DNA of 27,768 nt from CBDUQN01 sp965369375 (GCA_965369375.1 CBDUQN010000040.1:1-27768), one strand, 5' to 3'; shown: positions 1 through 7,136, counted from the stretch's first letter. Translations and numbers: made by a program. Notes: generated by a model not told the origin, from the sequence alone.

Positions 1-86
1 TCTATGTCCTATATATATTTTAATTATTTTTCTGAACAAATCATCAAAGAAATAATTACTTCGTATATACCTCCAGGCGATATGGC
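1..86. other. Start of a further array unit, cut by the window edge
   Basis: AT-rich sequence beyond the first attC-like core. On the minus strand a GGAGG at about 75 is followed by no clear start codon. A TTG at 37-39 opens a frame that stays open to the window edge, but it is too short to call. No gene is assigned. Confidence 0.3.
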
Positions 87-266
87 GGATAACATAGCGA
101 GTGTTTGCGAGGTGGCCGTCCGGGTCGTCAGACCCGGTTGGCGCGGCGGCTGCGTGCGGCGGCGCGGCCAGCTCATCCATACCTCCCGATCGCAGCCGAC
201 GTGACAAAGGCCATCTCCAGCGTAGGCGACCGCAAGGGAGCCGGAGCCGCAAACACTGTGTTATAT
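87..266 (-). repeat. attC-like palindromic recombination site 1
   Basis: Outer arms ATAACA (89-94) and TGTTAT (259-264) pair. An inner arm AGTGTTTGCG (100-109) pairs perfectly with CGCAAACACT (248-257), leaving unpaired spacers of 5 and 1 bases, like the R/L boxes and unpaired central spacer of attC. Further in, GGTGGCC (111-117) pairs with GGCCATC (209-215), and 120-137 forms a 7-bp hairpin with a 4-base loop. On the minus strand it lies 27 bases after the stop of the 294-1205 gene, and its distal core is GTTATCC (93-87). It shares ends and several inner blocks with the element at 1240-1379. Cleavage by the neighbouring recombinase is inferred. Confidence 0.65.
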
Positions 267-293
267 GCTGTAGCGCGCGCAAACGTACACATA

Positions 294-1205
294 TTATTTA
301 TTAAACCTAATAGGACCATCATGGACTTCAAATATTTTCTTTGAGATACGTTTGCCATTATCACTAATTACATAGTACCCTTGATACCATGGATAGCTTT
401 TGAAGAATCTTTGCCATGACCCTTCAAGTATAACATCATGGTCATTTTTGTGTGATCCTATCCTTGGATTAAAATCCTCTAGACAATGATTGTAGCTTTT
501 CATTTCAGTGAGATCAAATATGAAGAGCTCTGAATTATTATAGTTATCTCTTACTTCCTTTCCTTCGAAAACAATTACCGAATCTAATGGAACATTTAAT
601 GTCATATAGAAATAAGAACAATCGTTAGCGAATCCATAAAATTCACCAAAATATGCATGGGGGAGTCCTCTGCTTATTGTCTTATCCCAGGTTTTAGCTA
701 ACATCAATTCACCAGTCGAACTTATTAGTTCAACAGTTACCGGTTTAGCTTTCCAATCAAAATTTCCTTCTGGTGGATAAATCAGAGCACAATTACCATT
801 ATTGGAGATAGCTGGAGCACTCACTATATATTTATCCAATTGCCAATATATATTTCCTAAACTATCAATTAAACAATACTTTGCAGGGCCAATCTGCCCA
901 CGCTCGCCTATGGGCGCATTGACTAGTATGCAATACAACAAGTTCTCAGAAACATAAGCTCTAACGTTGACGTTATAAATGCTATAAGATATTCGCTTAA
1001 TTTCCCAATCAAGGGATAACTGTTCTACTAAATATTCAATTGCTAATTCTGGTAAGTTGTTTGGCCTTCGTCCTTGTGATTTATAAGAAAATTCAAGAGC
1101 TTCTGATATAGAGGAATACCTGTGGAGAATTTCATTGTCCTGCCCATAGCTATAATTCATTAAAATCAATATCAGCAAAACCATCACTGAAAATACTCTC
1201 TTCAT
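294..1205 (-). CDS. Secreted protein of unknown function, cassette cargo
   Basis: Protein of 303 residues that I do not recognise. Residues 1-21 form a Sec signal peptide (basic start MKR, a hydrophobic stretch, then SYGQ as a likely cleavage site), so the product is exported to the periplasm or surface. The rest looks beta-rich, with many aromatic residues and several short blocks typical of repeated beta-strands, but no catalytic motif is evident. The start is supported by AAAGGGA 6 bases upstream. The gene is clearly AT-rich compared with the core genes. It is framed by attC-like elements (1240-1379 upstream, 87-266 downstream) and has little room for its own promoter, so it is probably read from upstream. 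Transfer as a cassette is the favoured explanation. Confidence 0.85.
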   Translation of the reverse strand: MKRVFSVMVLLILILMNYSYGQDNEILHRYSSISEALEFSYKSQGRRPNNLPELAIEYLVEQLSLDWEIKRISYSIYNVNVRAYVSENLLYCILVNAPIGERGQIGPAKYCLIDSLGNIYWQLDKYIVSAPAISNNGNCALIYPPEGNFDWKAKPVTVELISSTGELMLAKTWDKTISRGLPHAYFGEFYGFANDCSYFYMTLNVPLDSVIVFEGKEVRDNYNNSELFIFDLTEMKSYNHCLEDFNPRIGSHKNDHDVILEGSWQRFFKSYPWYQGYYVISDNGKRISKKIFEVHDGPIRFNK

Positions 1206-1239
1206 TTGCTTTCCCTTTATTTAAGTTGCGCGCTATTGC

Positions 1240-1379
1240 ATATAACATAGCGAGTGTTTGCGAGGTGGCCGTCCGGGCCGCCAGGCCCGGTTGGCGCGGC
1301 GGGCGCCTCAGCGGCCGCCGTGACAAAGGCCATCTACGCGAAAGGCCGAAGGCCTGCAGCCGCGAACACTCTGTTATAC
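1240..1379 (-). repeat. attC-like palindromic recombination site 2
   Basis: Outer arms TATAACA (1241-1247) and TGTTATA (1372-1378) form 7 bp. Inner arms GAGTGTTTGCG (1252-1262) and CGCGAACACTC (1361-1371) form 11 pairs with one G-T. The hairpin at 1273-1290 matches that of site 1 at 120-137 with a compensatory change. A shared block GTGACAAAGGCCATCT follows (1320-1335; also 201-216 in site 1), and AGGCC/GGCCT (about 1342-1354) makes a small extra hairpin. The minus-strand distal core is GTTATAT (1246-1240). The site starts 21 bases after the stop of the lipoprotein gene and ends 35 bases before the next gene. Confidence 0.7.
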
Positions 1380-1399
1380 GCCGGAACTATACCACAAAG

Positions 1400-1933
1400 C
1401 TAATAAGTCGCTTTGTAATCAATTTTAAAAAGAATCTCCGTAACTTCATTGTCCAATACTTCAACCGGATTGATATGCCCCATTCCATCGAATCTATTGG
1501 CATAGAAAAGAGTATCCTCTACCACAAATAAGCTGTATTGGCCGGGCGGCATGTCTACTTCAAAGAATCCATTACTTTCAGACCATACTGTCGCCACGAG
1601 GTCTGTATTGATCTCAGTGTAAAACGGTGCATATGGGTTAGATGTTTCTACGACATCATCCATATGAGTTAGTACATGAATCCGGATTTCACGAGCAACA
1701 GCTGTAATTGTACCTGAAGGACATACGGGCATAAAATCGCCCTCCCAAAACCATACGTCCCCCCAGATTCCCTCTTCAATTGTCACTTTATCATCGTTTC
1801 GCTCAGGAGTATCAACAGGATGCCAGCCAGAGCCGCAAGGCGATTCATCCTCACAGCCAATCATAATACTGAAAAGCACGACAACGCTGACAAAGATAAT
1901 TGCGTTGAACATTCTGACTGTTGATCTGTACAT
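1400..1933 (-). CDS. Small lipoprotein, cassette cargo
   Basis: Protein of 177 residues. A hydrophobic N-terminal segment ends in IMIGC, a plausible lipobox with Cys27 as the lipidated residue, so a membrane-anchored lipoprotein is likely. The C-terminal half (GFFEVDMPPGQYSLFV and nearby) resembles the carboxypeptidase-regulatory/prealbumin-like beta-sandwich found in many exported proteins. No enzyme motif is visible and the function is unknown. AGGGA lies 8-9 bases before the ATG. Between the upstream core at 1980-1986 and the start there are only about 47 bases, and the attC-like element follows 21 bases after the stop, so the gene sits as a compact cassette-type unit. Confidence 0.85.
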   Translation of the reverse strand: MYRSTVRMFNAIIFVSVVVLFSIMIGCEDESPCGSGWHPVDTPERNDDKVTIEEGIWGDVWFWEGDFMPVCPSGTITAVAREIRIHVLTHMDDVVETSNPYAPFYTEINTDLVATVWSESNGFFEVDMPPGQYSLFVVEDTLFYANRFDGMGHINPVEVLDNEVTEILFKIDYKATY

Positions 1934-1979
1934 GGATATTATCCCTAGCCTATTTTGCTAATCCGCTCCGAGTTCTGGC

Positions 1980-2171
1980 GTATAACGGGCGGCCGGTTCC
2001 CGAAGTGTCCCGAAGGGACATTTGGGCATCAGCCGGGAACCGGCTGATAGGCGCCGTCGCGAGCGGCGCGAGCACGGCGCCGTGCCTTTCGGGGAGCGGC
2101 CGCCCGATAGATCGCACGAGCGAGCGATGTGCGATCTATCAGCTTATTTGCGTAGCTAAGGTTCGTTAATT
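1980..2171 (-). repeat. Compound palindromic element next to the recombinase (attI- or attC-like)
   Basis: A GTATAAC core (1980-1986; GTTATAC on the minus strand) is followed by GGGCGGCCG (1987-1995), which pairs perfectly with CGGCCGCCC (2097-2105). Nested inside are CCGGTTCCCG/CGGGAACCGG (1993-2002 with 2034-2043), TGTCCC/GGGACA (2006-2020), ATCAGCCGG/CCGGCTGAT (2028-2048) and the 14-base palindrome at 2072-2085. Where the second core should stand, at 2106, there is instead a perfect 12-bp stem GATAGATCGCAC (2106-2117 with 2129-2140). A weaker core GTTAATT lies at 2165-2171, 41 bases from the recombinase stop. It occupies the place of attI or of an attC trailing the recombinase gene. It shares no long sequence with the other two elements. 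Confidence 0.5.
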
Positions 2172-2211
2172 GGTAGCTTTTTGGGGTCATTTGCGACCTT
2201 TCTTGTTCGTG

Positions 2212-3057
2212 TTATGTGTCGTCGTCGTCCAGAGTATCGAGGGGGCTGGTGATTTTTGCAAGGTCTCGTTTCGTCACATGCGTGTAGATCTCAGTCGTCT
2301 TGGAGCTCTTGTGTCCGAGCAACTCCTGTATGTGCCGAATACCCGTGCCGCTCTCCAGCAGATGCGTCGCAAAGCTGTGGCGCAGCGTATGCGCGCTGCA
2401 CTGCTTGCGGATACCCGCCCTCAATCGCGCCGTCTCGACAACCTTCTGAACCGAGCGGGCGCTTATGTGCGTGCCCTGCTTCTGACCGGGAAAGAGCCAT
2501 CTCCCAGGTTTATAGATCATCCAGTATTGCCTCAGATAGTCGAGGGCCACCTTTGACAGAATCGTGATCCGGTCTTTTTTCCCCTTGCCGCCGCGCACAT
2601 TGATCATGCGCCGATCCGAATCGATATCCCCGGGCTTGAGACGAACGACCTCGCCCAGCCGCAAGCCTGATGAATAGATTGTCATCAGGATCGAACGGTG
2701 CTTCACGTTGCGAACGGCATTGAGCAGCTTTATCACTTCTCTCCTGCTTAGCACGGAGGGCAGCTTGTGCTCTTTCTTCGGCCGCGGCAACTTGTCGGAT
2801 ACAAACGGCCTCTTCAATACTGCCGTATAGAGGAACTTGAGCGCGCTAACCGCCTGATCCCTGTATGCAGTCGATACTCCCTCCTTCTCGGAGAGAACAA
2901 GCAAATACTCGCGGACGTGCTTTGCATTCAGCATATCGGGACCCGTACCGAAATGCCTCTCGAAGCGGTCGAGATGCCCGAGGTATACTTTGATTGTCTG
3001 TGGACTATAGCCGCGAAGGATCAGTTCCCTTTTGACTTGATCGTTCAGATTGCCCAT
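2212..3057 (-). CDS. Tyrosine recombinase/integrase, XerC-like with IntI-type tail
   Basis: Site-specific tyrosine recombinase of 281 residues. An N-terminal SAM-like DNA-binding domain (residues 1-85) is followed by the catalytic domain with the full set of active residues: Arg133 (GLRLGEV), Lys158 (GGKGKKD), His223 and Arg226 (HTLRHSF), His249 (LLGHK) and the nucleophile Tyr258 (IYTHV). The C-terminus reads ITSPLDTL, like the SPLDAL tail of integron integrases, but the extra 16-20 residue stretch that IntI proteins carry before the HxxR motif is absent, so it is not a canonical IntI. The ATG at 3057 has GGAGG 9 bases upstream; the in-frame GTG at 3066 abuts that site and is rejected. A TTGACA at 3122-3117 overlaps the stop of the upstream flavin reductase gene, but its -10 partner is poor. 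Association with the attC-like elements suggests it acts on them; this is inference. Confidence 0.9.
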   Translation of the reverse strand: MGNLNDQVKRELILRGYSPQTIKVYLGHLDRFERHFGTGPDMLNAKHVREYLLVLSEKEGVSTAYRDQAVSALKFLYTAVLKRPFVSDKLPRPKKEHKLPSVLSRREVIKLLNAVRNVKHRSILMTIYSSGLRLGEVVRLKPGDIDSDRRMINVRGGKGKKDRITILSKVALDYLRQYWMIYKPGRWLFPGQKQGTHISARSVQKVVETARLRAGIRKQCSAHTLRHSFATHLLESGTGIRHIQELLGHKSSKTTEIYTHVTKRDLAKITSPLDTLDDDDT

Positions 3058-3118
3058 CTTCCCCACCTCCTCATGCGTTCAGTCTATCGCATTTATCGAT
3101 CGGATTCAATAGCGTATG

Positions 3119-3682
3119 TCAAATCTCTTTCATCGAGCAGCCGTAGCGGCCGATCTTCTCTCCGAGAGACCAGTACTCGCCGTTGCAGTAGGCGATAAGC
3201 GGAAGCTTTGTGAAATCCACCTTACCCTTGGTCACACAGAAAGGATCCGCCGTTTTCGCGACCACTTCACCGAGGAACATGTCGTGCACCCCGAGTGATA
3301 TCACATCGCGAACGACGCATTCGATGTTAACGGGGCATTCGGCCACGATCGGCGCAGCAATGGCTCGCGCCTTCGAAGGGGTGAGTCCGGAGCGTTCGAA
3401 CTTGTCGCCGTCCTTGCCCGATATGAGGCCGCACAGATCCACTTCGTGGATCAGATCGCAAGTCGGGAAATTCACCGTGAAAGAGCCGCTCTCCTTAATC
3501 ATCCGGTACGAATGCCTGCTCGGCCTGATAGAAATGTGAATAATGGGCGGGTCGGAGCAGTCGACGCCGCACCATGCGATGGTGAGGAGATTGCTGCCGA
3601 GCTCCTCGTGCCGACAGCCGACGAGAACGACGGGAACAGGGGCAAGCATAAGTGAGCCTTTTAATGCGATCTTATCGTCCAT
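3119..3682 (-). CDS. Flavin reductase-like, FMN-binding split-barrel protein
   Basis: Protein of 187 residues resembling flavoredoxin and other members of the flavin reductase/DIM6-NTAB family, which bind FMN and pass electrons from reduced nicotinamide or other donors. Typical blocks are the start MDDKIALKG followed by PVPVVLVGCRHE, the core IAWCGVDCSDPPIIHISIRP, SGSFTVNFPT and the glycine-rich stretch near residues 80-92. The exact electron donor and acceptor cannot be told. The ATG at 3682 is chosen because AGGAGG precedes it by about 7 bases; the frame continues upstream another 20 codons without such a site. It follows nrdJ on the same strand, but a hairpin at 3754-3782 lies between them, so it may be only partly co-transcribed. 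Confidence 0.85.
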   Translation of the reverse strand: MDDKIALKGSLMLAPVPVVLVGCRHEELGSNLLTIAWCGVDCSDPPIIHISIRPSRHSYRMIKESGSFTVNFPTCDLIHEVDLCGLISGKDGDKFERSGLTPSKARAIAAPIVAECPVNIECVVRDVISLGVHDMFLGEVVAKTADPFCVTKGKVDFTKLPLIAYCNGEYWSLGEKIGRYGCSMKEI

Positions 3683-3753
3683 GAGTGCCTCCTCCTGGAT
3701 ATTCGATATTTCAGCTTCCTCGATAATACCGGATGTTACCACATCATAGAAAC

Positions 3754-3782
3754 GCCCTCTTCAGACCGTCCCTGAAGAGGGC
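3754..3782 (-). terminator. Hairpin after nrdJ, probable terminator
   Basis: A perfect 11-bp stem, GCCCTCTTCAG with CTGAAGAGGGC, and a 7-base loop, lying 30 bases after the nrdJ stop. On the minus strand the stem is followed by GTTTCT, a weak T-run, so termination may be leaky. Confidence 0.6.
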
Positions 3783-3812
3783 ATTTGATACGGCTGGCAA
3801 AATCTATGAAAT

Positions 3813-6062
3813 CTACCCGCACTTCGAAAAACCGCACTCGTGGCAAACGAGACAACCGCTCTCGTGAACCATCTCACCGCCGCAGTCCGGGCAGAAGCCT
3901 GCGACTTTTTCGAGGTAGGCGGTCGACATCTTCTCGACTTTCTTTCCCACCGGTGTCCTTGTCTCGAGAACATAGCGTTCGAGCGCTTTCGCAATGGCGT
4001 CACTGCAGGAGAGAATCATGCCTCCCTTTTCCCAACCGGGATTCGGGCAGCGGACGCCGCGAAGCTGCTTGATGATCTCCTTCGGATCGAGCCCCGCCCT
4101 CAGTGACAGCGATATGAGGCGACTGATAGCTTCCGCCTGCGATGCCGAACATCCGCCGGCCTTTCCCATCTGCGTGAACACCTCGAAGAGACCGTGCTCG
4201 TCCTCATTGATCGTAACGTAGAGGTTACCACAGCCCGTTGTCATCTTCCGCGTGGTGCCTGATATGAGCGCCGGCCTGTCTCTCGGCGTGAGCAGGCTCT
4301 CGTCTATCACTCTTTCTTTGTGACGGTTCACTTCACCGATATTGAGCACCTGTTCCTTGCGGCTTCCATCGCGATAGATCGTGACACCCTTGCAACTGAG
4401 CTCGTATGCCAGCATATAGACCTTTTCTACATCTTCTTTCGTTGCGGAGTTCGGAAAGTTGACCGTCTTCGATACTGCGTTATCGGTATATTTCTGGAAA
4501 GCCGCCTGCATCCTCACATGCCATTCGGGATTGATATCGTGCGCGGTGACGAACACCTTCCGCCACTTCTCGGGTATCTCCTCGATACCCTGAACGGAAC
4601 CCTCTCTCGCGATCTTTTTCATCAATTCCTCGCTGTAGAAGCCTTCCTCCTCAGCGATCTCCTTGAACCACGGATTGACCTCGACGAGCTCGTCATCGTC
4701 CATGACGTTGCGGACAAAAGCGACACCGAAGAGCGGCTCTATTCCGCTCGAGCACCCCGCAATGATGCTCAATGTGCCGGTCGGAGCGATTGTCGTCGTC
4801 GTGGAGTTTCTCATCTTCGGTGAACCTTCCGTATCGTACATGCTTCCCTTGTAATACGGGAAGGCGCCGCGATCCTCCGCAAGATCGGCGCTCGTCTTTT
4901 TCGATTCCCGCTGTATGAAACCCATCACTTCCTCGGCGACCTCGAGAGCCTCCTCTGAGTTATATGGTATCTCGAGTGCAATGAGCATATCGGCAAATCC
5001 CATCACGCCGAGTCCGACCTTCCTGTTATTGAGCGTCATTTCCCTGATCTTCTCGAGCGGATACCGGTTTACATCTATCACATCGTCGAGAAACCGCGTC
5101 GCTTTAGCAATCGTCTCGTTGAGCTTTGAGAAATCGATCCGCGATTTGCCGTTGACCCGTTCCACCATGCGCGAGAGGTTGATCGAGCCGAGGTTGCACG
5201 ATTCATACGGCAGCAGCGGCTGCTCGCCGCATGGATTGGTGCTCTCGATCTCACCGATGTGCGGTGTGGGATTGACCTTGTTGATGCGATCGAGGAAAAC
5301 GATCCCGGGTTCACCGTTCTTCCAGGCGAGCTCAACGATCATATCAAACACTTTGCGGGCCGATATTTTGTCGACGATCTCTCCTCCGTGCGGATTGATG
5401 AGTTCGAATTCACTATCCGCGGCGACCGCTTTCATGAACTCTTCAGTGAGTCCGACTGAAATATTGAAATTGTTGAGCTTTCGATTGTCCCGCTTCGCTG
5501 TAATGAAATCGAGTATATCGGGATGGTCGACTCTGAGGATTGCCATGTTCGCCCCGCGTCTCGTGCCGCCCTGCTTGACCGTCTCAGTTGCCGCATCGAA
5601 CACCGTCATAAATGAGATCGGACCGCTCGAGATCCCCTTCGTCGTTTTGACGACATCGTTCTTCGGGCGAATCCGGGAAAACGAGAATCCCGTTCCCCCA
5701 CCGCTCTTGTGAATGAGCGCCGTGTTCTTTATCGTTTGGAAAATACTCTCCATGCTGTCTTCGATCGGCAGCACGAAACACGCGGAGAGCTGCTGGAGCT
5801 CGGCGCCGGCGTTCATCAACGTCGGGGAATTAGGCAGAAAATCGAGGGAGGCCGTCATCCGGTAGAACTCCTCTTCCCACTGCTTGCTCTTTGTGCTGTT
5901 TCCGTAGAGACGCTCGGCTGAGGCGATGTTGGATGCGACCCGTCTAAGCAATTCTTCAGGTGTTTCGGTCACCTTTCCATCCATATCCTTGAGCAGATAC
6001 CGCTTCTCGAGAACACGCATTGCGTTCTCGGTAATCTTCGGTTTGAGACGAGTCACTGCCAT
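3813..6062 (-). CDS. nrdJ: Adenosylcobalamin-dependent (class II) ribonucleotide reductase
   Basis: Reduces ribonucleotides to deoxyribonucleotides for DNA synthesis using a radical made from adenosylcobalamin, so no small radical subunit is needed and none is adjacent. The protein has 749 residues. Visible features: an N-terminal LPNSPTLMNAG block; redox Cys95 (LSACFVLP); Cys278 as the thiyl-radical residue inside NPCGE with Asn276 and Glu280; the second redox Cys289 (ESCNLGSINL); PTGTLSIIAGCSSGIEPLF in the barrel; and a C-terminal zinc ribbon with CPDC and CLVCHEC, usual for this family. The GGAGG 6-7 bases before the ATG supports the start. Upstream are a strong promoter and paired NrdR-box-like sites, so repression by NrdR is likely. 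The length is normal and the gene appears intact. Confidence 0.97.
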   Translation of the reverse strand: MAVTRLKPKITENAMRVLEKRYLLKDMDGKVTETPEELLRRVASNIASAERLYGNSTKSKQWEEEFYRMTASLDFLPNSPTLMNAGAELQQLSACFVLPIEDSMESIFQTIKNTALIHKSGGGTGFSFSRIRPKNDVVKTTKGISSGPISFMTVFDAATETVKQGGTRRGANMAILRVDHPDILDFITAKRDNRKLNNFNISVGLTEEFMKAVAADSEFELINPHGGEIVDKISARKVFDMIVELAWKNGEPGIVFLDRINKVNPTPHIGEIESTNPCGEQPLLPYESCNLGSINLSRMVERVNGKSRIDFSKLNETIAKATRFLDDVIDVNRYPLEKIREMTLNNRKVGLGVMGFADMLIALEIPYNSEEALEVAEEVMGFIQRESKKTSADLAEDRGAFPYYKGSMYDTEGSPKMRNSTTTTIAPTGTLSIIAGCSSGIEPLFGVAFVRNVMDDDELVEVNPWFKEIAEEEGFYSEELMKKIAREGSVQGIEEIPEKWRKVFVTAHDINPEWHVRMQAAFQKYTDNAVSKTVNFPNSATKEDVEKVYMLAYELSCKGVTIYRDGSRKEQVLNIGEVNRHKERVIDESLLTPRDRPALISGTTRKMTTGCGNLYVTINEDEHGLFEVFTQMGKAGGCSASQAEAISRLISLSLRAGLDPKEIIKQLRGVRCPNPGWEKGGMILSCSDAIAKALERYVLETRTPVGKKVEKMSTAYLEKVAGFCPDCGGEMVHESGCLVCHECGFSKCG

Positions 6063-6127
6063 AGCTAACCTCCGTTGCTATAATGAGTTAGCAACTTTCA
6101 GCGTTAATATGCTGCCGTTTAGTATTC

Positions 6128-6175
6128 TGTCTATATCTTGTGGCGACGATTAATATTGCACACCAGATATTGTGT
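6128..6175 (-). promoter_or_regulatory. Paired NrdR-box-like operators upstream of nrdJ
   Basis: Box 1 (6160-6175), ACACCAGATATTGTGT, matches the NrdR consensus ACACWATATATWGTGT at 14 of 16 positions. Box 2 (6128-6143), TGTCTATATCTTGTGG, matches at 11 of 16. They start 32 bp apart, three helical turns, as is usual for NrdR tandem boxes. Box 1 lies between the -35 and -10 elements, fitting repression. No nrdR gene is in the window. Confidence 0.75.
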
Positions 6176-6180
6176 GTCAA
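6152..6180 (-). promoter_or_regulatory. Sigma70-type promoter of nrdJ
   Basis: On the minus strand TTGACA (6180-6175) and AATATT (6157-6152) are separated by exactly 17 bases, about 90 bases before the nrdJ start. The -35 box is a perfect consensus match. It overlaps the stronger NrdR box. Confidence 0.75.
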
Positions 6181-6431
6181 TATAAAATTCAAAAAAAATC
6201 GAGCTCCCTTCGGCCACGTTCCGGCTCTCCTTTGATCAATCTAATTATAAGTATAACATATATTTAGAAAATGTACACGGCGGATATCCGCGAACTTTCG
6301 CCTTCCTCATTCGTATACCTCTATGATAGAGTATCCGCGTCGCGCGTGAAGATGGATCGAGCGCGGCGTGCGTGTTAATTTCTTGTGAGAAATGATCACT
6401 GGTCATGTTAGCCTCTCGTCAGGAGACAACT
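6181..6431. other. Intergenic region between divergent nrdJ and barrel gene
   Basis: No gene seen. It is AT-rich at 6181-6265 and includes a run of eight A at 6191-6198, a 12-base palindrome GCGGATATCCGC (6280-6291), and a weak plus-strand promoter candidate, TTGATC (6232-6237) with TAACAT (6254-6259), spaced 16. No cobalamin-riboswitch-like B12 box was recognised. Confidence 0.5.
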
Positions 6432-7079
6432 ATGAAAGCAACCTTTCTCGCGACACTCGCGATCTGCCTCGTTCTTCCGGCCGCTGCATCGGCTCAGCTA
6501 TTCGGCACCTATACCACTGCAGCCATTTCATCCGAGGGCGAGGGCGGTTTCTTTGTAAATGCCGGCAGTGAAAAATTTCAAACGGGCGTTATTGCGCGAT
6601 TCCTCATTACACGCCGCGTTGATTTCGGTCTTCAGCTCGGTTTTGATAGGGAATGCAGCGTGAACTCATACGGAGCAGGCTTGGACTTCAAGGTCGACCT
6701 GCTCGGTCACGATTCAGATATTCCCGTCGATCTTGCTATCGACGGCTACTACGGCCACCTGCGTTCCAAGTATTATTCCCGGAATATATTCGGTGTAGGC
6801 CTGCTGGTAAGCGGCGTATTGCAGTCATCGACGGCGCTGTCGTTCGAGCCGTACGCATCGTTCATGCTGATAACGACCTACTTCAAGAGGGATCTCTCCG
6901 GTCGTGTCGCGCCCCACTGCTTCTGGCCCGATGACAATTTCGACGAGAGCACGCGGGGCACGGATCCGACACTTCGAGGCGGCGTCAACATTGGATTATC
7001 CGATGAGCATCAGCTTCTCATAGAGGTCGGGATCGACGGCGGATTCGTTATCGGAGGGGCTCTCAATATCATTTTCTAA
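6432..7079 (+). CDS. Exported beta-barrel-like outer membrane protein
   Basis: Protein of 215 residues with a clear Sec signal peptide (MKATFLATLAICLVLPAAAS, then AQ as the likely cleavage junction). The mature part alternates polar and hydrophobic or aromatic residues with glycine-rich turns (for example FQTGVIARFLITRRVDFGLQ) and ends in GGALNIIF with a terminal Phe, the pattern of a small outer-membrane beta-barrel. No specific function can be assigned. AGGAGA lies 5 bases before the ATG at 6432, so that start is preferred over an in-frame upstream ATG at 6405. The protein at 21256-21888 has a similar size and style. Confidence 0.85.
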   Translation: MKATFLATLAICLVLPAAASAQLFGTYTTAAISSEGEGGFFVNAGSEKFQTGVIARFLITRRVDFGLQLGFDRECSVNSYGAGLDFKVDLLGHDSDIPVDLAIDGYYGHLRSKYYSRNIFGVGLLVSGVLQSSTALSFEPYASFMLITTYFKRDLSGRVAPHCFWPDDNFDESTRGTDPTLRGGVNIGLSDEHQLLIEVGIDGGFVIGGALNIIF

Positions 7080-7136
7080 CGACACATCGGCCGGCGACTC
7101 TTAATATCTTTATTCAATGTAAATGGAAAATGCAGT

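Larger units (their letters stand above)
1..3057 (-). mobile_element. Integron-like cassette array with tyrosine recombinase
   Basis: Read on the minus strand, this region runs: recombinase gene, palindromic element (2171-1980), lipoprotein gene, attC-like element (1379-1240), secreted-protein gene, attC-like element (266-87), then the edge of a further unit. Each gene stop lies 21-41 bases before its palindrome, and each next gene starts 35-47 bases beyond it, which is the compact gene-plus-attC layout of integron cassettes. The distal cores read GTTATAC, GTTATAT and GTTATCC on the minus strand, close to the attC consensus GTTRRRY. The two cargo genes are more AT-rich than the rest of the window. 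Cassettes and recombinase share one orientation, unlike classical integrons. The structure is seen directly; mobility is inferred. It could also be a family of dispersed palindromic repeats beside an unrelated recombinase. Confidence 0.6.

Noticed and set aside
87..1379. CRISPR array or MITE pair
   Set aside because: Only two diverged copies about 1.1 kb apart with genes between; no short regular spacers, and no target-site duplication evident.
2212..3057. Labelling the recombinase as a canonical integron integrase (intI)
   Set aside because: The IntI-specific extra stretch before the HxxR motif is absent and the protein is only 281 residues; only the SPLD tail and the context are integron-like.
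4915..5712. Plus-strand frame of 265 codons inside nrdJ
   Set aside because: Ser- and Pro-rich antisense shadow of a strongly conserved gene.
6063..6431. Cobalamin riboswitch ahead of the B12-dependent reductase
   Set aside because: No B12-box-like sequence or suitable long leader was recognised; NrdR boxes explain the region better.
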